Assembly (NCBI GenBank): GCA_947442115.1
Contig: CANEVK010000139.1
Coordinates: 1 to 7,660, forward strand
DNA: 7,660 nt
Source of the DNA: Bacteriovoracaceae bacterium
GTDB taxonomy: Bacteria; Bdellovibrionota; Bacteriovoracia; Bacteriovoracales; Bacteriovoracaceae
Reading direction: 5' to 3'
The notes beneath the pieces are model-generated. The model did not search any database, was not told the DNA's origin, and saw only the letters and a program-made list of their open reading frames with translations. Each line of letters begins with the position of its first letter. Within the stretch, counting starts at the first letter, position 1. Below, in pieces: positions 1-4,243 of the stretch. Both the position numbers and the translations under genes were made by a program.

Positions 1-2
1 AA

Positions 3-74
3 AGATGCGAAGACTTGATAAAAATACTCAAGTTTGTCCCTGAAGAGCCGATAAGTCCTTTAAGAGCTTTTTAA
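3..74 (+). CDS. Possible 3' end of an upstream gene (partial)
   Basis: One forward frame is open from the left edge to a TAA at 72-74 and would encode a C-terminal tail of about 23 residues ending FVPEEPISPLRAF. The residue mix looks protein-like. The stop lies 29 nt before the next ATG, which has its own Shine-Dalgarno, so this spacing would suit two genes in one operon. It is far too short to name, and such a frame can be open by chance. This is an inference from position and composition only. Confidence 0.3.
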   Translation, partial: RCEDLIKILKFVPEEPISPLRAF

Positions 75-103
75 AAGCGCGCTCATGATTTGGAGGTACG
101 TTT

Positions 104-265
104 ATGAGTAAAAAACATGATGGCCACGGCCAAAAGAAGAAATTAACGAAAAAAGAACTTAAGGCAATGAACCATGCCAAACTGATGGCATCAAAGGGTG
201 GGGGTCAAACAACGAATGTTGTAGACATTAACGCCTACAGAGATCAGAACAAAAAAGCCGCTTAG
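104..265 (+). CDS. Small lysine-rich hypothetical protein (53 aa)
   Basis: The 53-residue product begins MSKKHDGHGQKKKLTKKELK and ends with a motif NVVDINAYRDQNKKAA. About a quarter of the residues are Lys or Arg, there is no signal peptide or membrane segment, and it is expected to be a soluble cytoplasmic basic protein. The ATG at 104 follows a good Shine-Dalgarno, GGAGG at 92-96, with 7 nt spacing. The stop TAG at 263-265 is followed 10 nt later by a strong intrinsic terminator, so this is the last gene of its transcript. The N-terminal half looks disordered or helical and charged, and the VVDINAYR segment is the most structured-looking part. I do not recognise the family and assign no function. 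Gene reality rests on RBS, stop and terminator all agreeing. It is unrelated in sequence to the sulfur genes further right. Confidence 0.75.
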   Translation: MSKKHDGHGQKKKLTKKELKAMNHAKLMASKGGGQTTNVVDINAYRDQNKKAA

Positions 266-275
266 AATTTTTTTC

Positions 276-305
276 AGGAGGGTGATGACTTCACCCTCCT
301 TTTTT
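276..305 (+). terminator. Rho-independent terminator after the 53-aa gene
   Basis: A perfect 10-bp stem (AGGAGGGTGA at 276-285 with TCACCCTCCT at 291-300) encloses the 5-nt loop TGACT and is followed by an unbroken T run from 300 to 305. It lies 10 nt past the stop of the small basic protein gene. The opposite strand has no T run after the stem, so it acts on forward transcripts. Confidence 0.93.
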
Positions 306-504
306 GCTTTCATCCACTTCTTGATCATTTCATAAGTGCCTTTTCTGACTAAAACAAAACCACCGAGTATTAAACAATTAAGATCAATTAAGCTTGCCAT
401 GAAATGGTGATTATCAAATGAATCCAATAAAATATCCTAAAAAAATTTAATAAACTCTTAGTTATCTTCATTCTAAATTAAGATCAAAAATATCGACGTC
501 CTCC
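306..504. other. AT-rich intergenic stretch, no supported gene
   Basis: This stretch separates the terminator of the small basic gene from the folded RNA candidate. The forward strand carries stops in all frames and no RBS-led ORF. The reverse strand has a TTG-started 78-codon reading frame (427 down to 191), which is discussed under rejected items. A weak AU-rich 8-bp hairpin (456-463 with 476-483, one G-U pair) can be drawn but is probably chance. I see no convincing promoter, although the RNA candidate to the right would need one around 460-500. Confidence 0.5.
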
Positions 505-660
505 TTACAACAAAGTTAGTATCTTCTCGTACCGGCATTCAATCTGGAAAGATTGAGTGAGGCAGAGAAGAAAGACTAATCTTCAGTTTGAAAACTGTAA
601 GTGGAGTTGATTTTCTGAGGGCCGTTCCGGAAAAAATGGCCATCCAAGATGGCCATTTTT
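505..660 (+). ncRNA. Candidate structured small RNA ending in a terminator
   Basis: The forward strand folds into consecutive hairpins by simple pairing. Hairpin 1 has outer stem TTAGT (516-520) with ACTAA (575-579), a small internal loop, and middle stem TCTTCTC (522-528) with GAGAAGA (565-571). Next come an asymmetric internal loop (529-535 against 560-564) and a 10-bp apical stem (536-545 with 550-559, one G-U) capped by the GNRA-type tetraloop GGAA at 546-549. Hairpin 2 pairs 581-588 with 593-601, with a TGAA loop and one bulged T. The third element is the 13-bp terminator stem at 632-660 with its T tail. The GNRA loop and the T tail both favour the forward strand. No ORF lies inside, and the next gene is on the other strand, so a riboswitch for a downstream gene is unlikely. 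It matches no RNA family I can recall. The 5' end is a guess, as I found no clear promoter. Confidence 0.4.
632..660. terminator. Bidirectional intrinsic terminator
   Basis: A perfect 13-bp inverted repeat, AAAAATGGCCATC (632-644) and GATGGCCATTTTT (648-660), has the 3-nt loop CAA. It begins 1 nt after the reverse-strand stop codon at 662-664, so it ends the leftward rhodanese-YeiH operon, whose transcript gains a run of six Ts. Read forward it also ends in TTTTT and would close the candidate small RNA. Confidence 0.92.
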
Positions 661-661
661 A

Positions 662-1576
662 TTAAACAAAATGAATCACGTAAAATAAAGATCCAGTGAG
701 TGTCAGAACCCAGAGGATCGCACCGAAGAAAATGGGTCTTGGTCCAATCTCTCTTAACTGCTCTTTACTCAAATTTAATCCAATCAGAAATAATGTTAAA
801 GATAATCCCGTTTTTGAAATCTTACTGAGGTAGGGGACAAGAACATTTAATTCATTCGTAAGAGAAAATAAGAGAGAAACGAGCAGAAAAAATAAAATAA
901 ACCAAGGGTAGGTAAGTTTCGCTTTATTCTTATTCTTAAGGGAGAAAATAAGAGTTAAGGGAATAATCCATAGGGCCCTGGTTAATTTGAGCATGGGCCC
1001 TATTTTAAGAGCTTCATCTCCATAAATTTGGCAAGCCGCGACCACGGAACTGGTGTCATGGATGGCCAGAGCTGCCCAGACTCCAAATTGCTGCTGAGTC
1101 AATTCCATCCAGTGGGCAAGTGGAGGAAATAAAAAAACCGCCAGAGCATTGAGGATAAAGACAATTCCTAGGGCCGTGGCCATGGTGATGGATTCAGCTT
1201 TTAAAATAGGTGAGATCGCTGATATCGCACTCCCTCCACAGATGGAGGTTCCCGCCATGATAAGCTCAGAAAGTGGAGAAGAGATTTTGAAAATCTTTGC
1301 CAAAAAATATCCAAGAAGAAAGACAAGTCCAATACTGAAGAAAGTCAAAACGATGCCCTGGCCACCTTCTTTGAGAACCGTTTGGAAATTAAGTCCGGCC
1401 CCAAGAAGAACGACACTGACTTGCAGGAGATATCCGCTGATTTTTTTTCCATGATTCTTGATAAAAATTGATTTTGGAAAAAAAAGTGAAAAAAAGAGTC
1501 CTAAAAGAATGCTCCAATGGGGGGCCAGACCACTTACCATGATGGCAAGAGCCGCCAGAGCTAAGAAAACAGTCAT
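662..1576 (-). CDS. yeiH: YeiH/UPF0324-family putative sulfate exporter, membrane protein
   Basis: The 304-residue, very hydrophobic protein has about nine to ten membrane helices. It carries the hallmarks of the Cons_hypoth698/YeiH family ('putative sulfate exporter'): VVLLGAGLNF around 55-64, the glycine- and serine-rich MAGTSICGGSAISA at 107-120, and AIHDTSSVVAACQIYG at 161-176 with conserved His163-Asp164. It is somewhat shorter than the roughly 350-aa E. coli YeiH because the N-terminus is compact, but no core motif is missing. The ATG at 1576 overlaps the upstream rhodanese stop by 4 nt (ATGA), which indicates translational coupling; an AGG lies 6 nt before it. The stop abuts the terminator at 632-660, so this is the last gene of the leftward operon. 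Substrate in this family is not firmly established. Next to two rhodaneses, export of sulfite, sulfate or thiosulfate formed during sulfane-sulfur handling is the natural inference. Confidence 0.9.
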   Translation of the reverse strand: MTVFLALAALAIMVSGLAPHWSILLGLFFSLFFPKSIFIKNHGKKISGYLLQVSVVLLGAGLNFQTVLKEGGQGIVLTFFSIGLVFLLGYFLAKIFKISSPLSELIMAGTSICGGSAISAISPILKAESITMATALGIVFILNALAVFLFPPLAHWMELTQQQFGVWAALAIHDTSSVVAACQIYGDEALKIGPMLKLTRALWIIPLTLIFSLKNKNKAKLTYPWFILFFLLVSLLFSLTNELNVLVPYLSKISKTGLSLTLFLIGLNLSKEQLREIGPRPIFFGAILWVLTLTGSLFYVIHFV

Positions 1577-1977
1577 TGAGGACCTGGTTGGGTCGGAAGA
1601 TTTTCTGAAGCCAGGGAGCTGAATCCACCTAGATTAATAGATTTTATTCCTTCATCGGCCAGGATGGATTGCACTTTCCCTGATCTTGCTCCCGATCGAC
1701 AGTAAAGATAAATTTCTTTCCCTAAACCTAATTTTTTAATTATTTCTGATTCTGATTTTGGGTTGGAGCTTATTTTTGAAAGCGGAATCCATAATGCACC
1801 TTTTATCATTCCCTCTTTAACTTCAGACTCTTCTCTCACGTCGATAATGATAGCTTTGCCCTGAGAAATTTTAGCATAAGATTCTTTGACATCAGCCTCG
1901 GCGCGATTACGAAAAAAAGTATTAAAAACTAAAATCCCTAATAAAAGTATGCTGAGGATATTGAGCGTTTTTTTCAT
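1573..1977 (-). CDS. Exported or membrane-anchored single-domain rhodanese (134 aa)
   Basis: Residues 1-20 form a KK-led hydrophobic signal or anchor segment. A possible signal peptidase site, AEA before Asp29, follows after an unusually long spacer, so permanent anchoring is equally possible. Residues about 30-127 are one rhodanese domain: IIIDVREESEV at 43-53 and the active-site loop CRSGARS with Cys93 as the likely persulfide-carrying nucleophile. The six-residue loop type fits sulfurtransferases rather than Cdc25 phosphatases. The domain probably faces the periplasm, as in PspE. The start ATG at 1977 overlaps the preceding rhodanese stop by 4 nt and has GGAG (1983-1986, reverse strand) 5 nt upstream. 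The stop in turn overlaps the YeiH start. Expected role: moving sulfane sulfur (thiosulfate, persulfide or polysulfide) outside or at the inner membrane. The sulfur acceptor is unknown. Confidence 0.88.
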   Translation of the reverse strand: MKKTLNILSILLLGILVFNTFFRNRAEADVKESYAKISQGKAIIIDVREESEVKEGMIKGALWIPLSKISSNPKSESEIIKKLGLGKEIYLYCRSGARSGKVQSILADEGIKSINLGGFSSLASENLPTQPGPQ

Positions 1978-2333
1978 AGCTTCTCCGCATTTAAAAATTT
2001 TGTCCAGGTTCCAATATTATAGACATCTTTATAACCATTTTTCTTCAAAAGCATTCTTGCCATTCCACTGCGAGTCCCACTTGCGCAACAGAGGACGACT
2101 GGTGATGTTTTTGGGATCTCATGAAGTCTTTTTCCAAGACTTTGAAGAGGTATGTTAATAGTACCTGGTGCATGGCCAGCTGAATACTCACCTTCTGATC
2201 TGACATCAATAAAAATGCCCCCCTTCGATTTTAGTTGAGGTAATAGCTTTTTTACTCTTTGAGAATTCCACCATTTATAAGTAAACCAAGTGGATAGAAG
2301 AATTAAAGGCCAGTAGTTTTTTATGAATTCCAT
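1974..2333 (-). CDS. Membrane-anchored rhodanese-like sulfurtransferase (119 aa)
   Basis: This is the first gene of the leftward operon. A short hydrophobic helix (about residues 7-19, YWPLILLSTWFTY) is followed by a basic linker and a rhodanese domain from about 33 to 119 with FIDVRSEGEYSAGHAPG at 41-57 and active-site loop CASGTRS, Cys83. Cys82 directly precedes it, giving a CC pair at the active site. More positive charge lies after the helix than before it, which by the positive-inside rule may put the domain in the cytoplasm, opposite to the next gene's product; this is uncertain. I start it at the ATG at 2331-2333, because the open frame upstream to 2462 runs through the promoters and into the divergent gene. 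The RBS at this start is poor (A-rich leader). Length and organisation are normal for an anchored single-domain rhodanese. It should transfer sulfane sulfur via a Cys83 persulfide. Confidence 0.88.
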   Translation of the reverse strand: MEFIKNYWPLILLSTWFTYKWWNSQRVKKLLPQLKSKGGIFIDVRSEGEYSAGHAPGTINIPLQSLGKRLHEIPKTSPVVLCCASGTRSGMARMLLKKNGYKDVYNIGTWTKFLNAEKL

Positions 2334-2357
2334 TTTTTTTACTTGATTGAGTCGCCT

Positions 2358-2375
2358 TTTAATAATATTATTAAA
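2358..2375. promoter_or_regulatory. Perfect 18-bp palindrome, likely operator of both operons
   Basis: TTTAATAAT at 2358-2366 is mirrored exactly by ATTATTAAA at 2367-2375 with no spacer. It covers the -10 of the leftward promoter and the -35 of the rightward one, so a dimer bound here could shut both. ArsR-family repressors such as BigR bind AT-rich palindromes over promoters, and the rightward operon ends in such a regulator gene. Palindrome and position are seen; the binding partner is inferred. In AT-rich DNA some palindromes arise by chance, although 18 bp without mismatch is long. Confidence 0.6.
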
Positions 2376-2387
2376 TTGTAATATAAG
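2359..2387 (+). promoter_or_regulatory. Sigma70-like promoter of the rightward ygaP operon
   Basis: TTAATA (2359-2364) lies 17 nt before TATAAG (2382-2387), a five-of-six match to the -10 consensus; an alternative -10 is TAATAT at 2379-2384. Transcription would start near 2394, about 20 nt before the ygaP ATG. The -35 sits in the palindrome, and each promoter's -10 abuts the other's -35, so the two promoters occupy the same roughly 35 bp. Confidence 0.5.
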
Positions 2388-2393
2388 TGTCAA
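2365..2393 (-). promoter_or_regulatory. Sigma70-like promoter of the leftward rhodanese-yeiH operon
   Basis: On the reverse strand a consensus -35, TTGACA (2393-2388), is followed after exactly 17 nt by TAATAT (2370-2365). Transcription would begin near 2358, giving a leader of about 25 nt before the ATG at 2333. The -10 falls inside the perfect palindrome, so repression by steric exclusion is expected. Confidence 0.65.
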
Positions 2394-2404
2394 TAAAATT
2401 GAAA

Positions 2405-2409
2405 AGGAG
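2405..2409 (+). promoter_or_regulatory. Shine-Dalgarno of ygaP
   Basis: AGGAG lies 5 nt before the ATG at 2415. An in-frame TGA at 2400-2402 blocks any longer start. The two together fix the short N-terminus of the YgaP-like protein. Confidence 0.85.
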
Positions 2410-2414
2410 CATAT

Positions 2415-2933
2415 ATGACTATAATTGATGTAAGAGAAAAAGAAGAGTTTGAAGCGGAACATATTCCAGATTCAATCTGCTGCCCCTTGTCTCAGTTTGA
2501 AATGCTAGCACCAGGGATCTTAAAAAATATTAAAGAGACAGATGTCGTTGTTATGTGTCGAACGGGCAACCGCTCTAAAATGGCCCTCAACGAGCTTAAA
2601 AAATTTGATGTTGATGTGAGTAAATTTACCTCATTTGATGGCGGACTTTTGAAGTGGAAAAGTCTTGGGCGTCCTGTGCGTGGCAAGGGATCAGTATTTC
2701 CAATTATGCGTCAGGTTCAAATGGTGGCTTCAACTCTTATCTTTCTTGCTTTCTTAGGAGCTGCTTTTATTCATCCCAATTTTGTTTATTTAGCGCTTTT
2801 TGTAGGTGGAGGACTTGCGTTGGCCGGTTTCACAGGAATTTGCCCGATGGTGTTTATTTTGCAGAAGATGCCTTGGAACAATAAGAAGATGAGTGATGGC
2901 ACGACAAGTTCAAACAATAGCTGCTGTGGGTAA
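2415..2933 (+). CDS. ygaP: YgaP-like membrane rhodanese (rhodanese + DUF2892)
   Basis: The 172-residue protein has the layout of E. coli YgaP (174 aa): an N-terminal rhodanese domain (about 1-90) with IIDVREKEEFEAEHIP and active-site loop CRTGNRS (Cys48), then PIMRQVQMVAS (97-106), which closely matches YgaP's PLMRQVQ segment. Two membrane helices follow (about 104-120 and 122-140), then the DUF2892 ending GICPMVFILQKMPWN (141-155). YgaP is an inner-membrane sulfurtransferase with its rhodanese domain in the cytoplasm, and in E. coli it is paired with the ArsR regulator YgaV. An ArsR gene closes this operon too. Two oddities stand out: the rhodanese domain begins at its first core strand, lacking the roughly 15-20 residues found ahead of it in YgaP, and a hydrophilic tail ends in a Cys170-Cys171 pair. 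The TAA stop overlaps the next ATG by 1 nt (TAATG). First gene of the rightward operon. Confidence 0.9.
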   Translation: MTIIDVREKEEFEAEHIPDSICCPLSQFEMLAPGILKNIKETDVVVMCRTGNRSKMALNELKKFDVDVSKFTSFDGGLLKWKSLGRPVRGKGSVFPIMRQVQMVASTLIFLAFLGAAFIHPNFVYLALFVGGGLALAGFTGICPMVFILQKMPWNNKKMSDGTTSSNNSCCG

Positions 2934-4231
2934 TGATGAAAAATCTATTTTGGGCAGGATCTTTATTAGCTTTAAGTTTTCCTGTGATGGCCGAAATGAA
3001 TGTTAAAAGTTTTGATGAAATTTGGGAGCAGCTCCATAAGAATTCACTTTCTCATCAATCTTTAGAACAAGAAAAAGTGGCGCAGGATGAAGCCAAGGCA
3101 AGATCAGAAAGACACTGGTGGCCAAAAGCCTATGTCGCCGGTCAATGGTTTAGCACGAATGATCCTGCCCAAGTTTTCTTCAATCATTTAGGTCAGCGCT
3201 CTGTTGGGTCAGCTGATTTTAACCCAAGTCAGTTAAATCAACCTGGGCGCAAAACTTTTCAAGCGGCAACTTTAGGTCTAGATCTGCCTCTTTATGAAGG
3301 GGGATTTAAAGCTCAGCAGGTGACAATGTATGAGAAACTTGTTCGAGCGGCGGAGTTGGATTTAAAGGCAAAAAAGACCGAGGAATACTCAGAATTAGGT
3401 CGGCATTATGGACAGCTCATCGTCTACCATCAGCAATCTTCAAAGCTTAATAATTTAAAAGAAGAGTTAATAAAAATTTTAAAGTCCTATCAGGTCGGTT
3501 CTCAATCGAATCCTGTTGGTTACTCTGGAGTTCTTGGACTAAAGGCCGTTCAAAATCGCATGACAGGAATGCTAGATGAATTTCAACTTAAGATGATTCA
3601 ATCTCAAAAATGGATCCAGGGAAAAATGAATGATGAGTCAACTTGGAAAGTTGATCATGATCAGGATCTAAAAAAATATCTAGAAAAAAATCTCGCCCCT
3701 CAAACGAGTCAGTCTTACTCTACGATGCTTCTGGCCCAAGAGTTAAAAGCCTCTACAATGAATGAGGCGAAAAACATGGAGAAGGCAAGATTTCTTCCTA
3801 AAGTGGGAGTCTTTGCTCAATCAAATCTTTATCAAGGTCAAAGAGATAGTTCGACTTCTCAAGTGTATGGTCTCTATTTAATGTGGGAGATTTTTAATAA
3901 CGATTCTTATGGGCGCCTCGGCGAGGCATCGGCCAAGGCCAGAGCTGCTGAAGCTAAAGTCGCAGCGTATAAGCAAGAAGAGAAAATTGCTATGGAACAA
4001 CTGGATGAAGCCAAACAAACATTAGATAGAAATCTTGACCTCCTCAATGAAACAGATGCTTTGATGCTAGAGCAAACTCAAAATGCCATGAAACTCTTTC
4101 GTTCAGGGCTTTTATCGGCCCTGCAATTAGCTGAAGTTTTGAATCGCAGAGTCGATCTTATTCAACAGAAAAATCAGGTGCAGATTCAAAGTCTTGAAGT
4201 CCATTCAAAAATTTATCAATTAATGCATTAA
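2933..4231 (+). CDS. TolC-family outer-membrane efflux protein (432 aa)
   Basis: A signal peptide (hydrophobic 5-19, likely cleavage after VMA at 18-20) is followed by the duplicated outer-membrane-factor fold. Repeat 1 has ARSERHWWPKAYVAG (56-70) and the strand motif LGLDLPLYEGG (114-124). Repeat 2 has KARFLPKVGVFAQ (284-296) and GLYLMWEIFNND (313-324). Long Ala/Glu/Lys/Gln-rich helices lie between (about 127-190 and 330-415), as expected for the periplasmic coiled-coil barrel. The trimer would form the exit channel for the pump encoded next. Length is slightly below the usual 450-480 aa, and both repeats are complete. The start is set by the 1-nt overlap with the ygaP stop; a second in-frame ATG follows at 2936, and either could be used. 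The RBS is weak, so coupling to ygaP translation is likely. Helix residues that normally contact an adaptor protein are present in outline, yet no adaptor gene is adjacent. Confidence 0.9.
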   Translation: MMKNLFWAGSLLALSFPVMAEMNVKSFDEIWEQLHKNSLSHQSLEQEKVAQDEAKARSERHWWPKAYVAGQWFSTNDPAQVFFNHLGQRSVGSADFNPSQLNQPGRKTFQAATLGLDLPLYEGGFKAQQVTMYEKLVRAAELDLKAKKTEEYSELGRHYGQLIVYHQQSSKLNNLKEELIKILKSYQVGSQSNPVGYSGVLGLKAVQNRMTGMLDEFQLKMIQSQKWIQGKMNDESTWKVDHDQDLKKYLEKNLAPQTSQSYSTMLLAQELKASTMNEAKNMEKARFLPKVGVFAQSNLYQGQRDSSTSQVYGLYLMWEIFNNDSYGRLGEASAKARAAEAKVAAYKQEEKIAMEQLDEAKQTLDRNLDLLNETDALMLEQTQNAMKLFRSGLLSALQLAEVLNRRVDLIQQKNQVQIQSLEVHSKIYQLMH

Positions 4232-4243
4232 TCGGAAAAAAAT

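Noticed and set aside
66..78. Inverted repeat GCTTTT/AAAAGC as a terminator of the upstream gene
   Set aside because: The arms are separated by one base, so only a short weak hairpin can form, and no T run follows.
191..427. Reverse-strand 78-codon frame starting at a TTG, with an AGGA about 7 nt upstream and two hydrophobic segments
   Set aside because: Its last third is antisense to the well-supported 53-aa gene and it reads straight through that gene's terminator hairpin. The start is non-ATG, no clear promoter precedes it, and I recognise no family. The first half looks protein-like, so a real tail-to-tail overlapping gene or a remnant is not excluded (about 1 in 5).
505..601. Integron attC-like recombination site
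   Set aside because: The paired arms do not fit the GTTRRRY/RYYYAAC core pattern, and no integrase or cassette structure is nearby.
505..631. Known riboswitch (cyclic-di-GMP GEMM, glycine, SAM, FMN, cobalamin) or 6S RNA
   Set aside because: None of the conserved core strings I know for these is present, and there is no forward gene downstream for a riboswitch to control.
1149..1454. Forward-strand 101-codon frame opposite yeiH
   Set aside because: It is antisense to conserved YeiH motifs, has no RBS and no recognisable domain.
1389..1628. Reverse-strand 79-codon frame overlapping the yeiH start in another frame
   Set aside because: The coupled rhodanese-yeiH junction explains this DNA in other frames; the product has no coherent composition.
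2334..2462. Longer N-terminus (43 extra codons) for the first leftward rhodanese, starting at 2462
   Set aside because: It would run through both promoters and the palindrome and overlap the start of the divergent ygaP. The ATG at 2331-2333 directly precedes a sensible membrane anchor, as expected.
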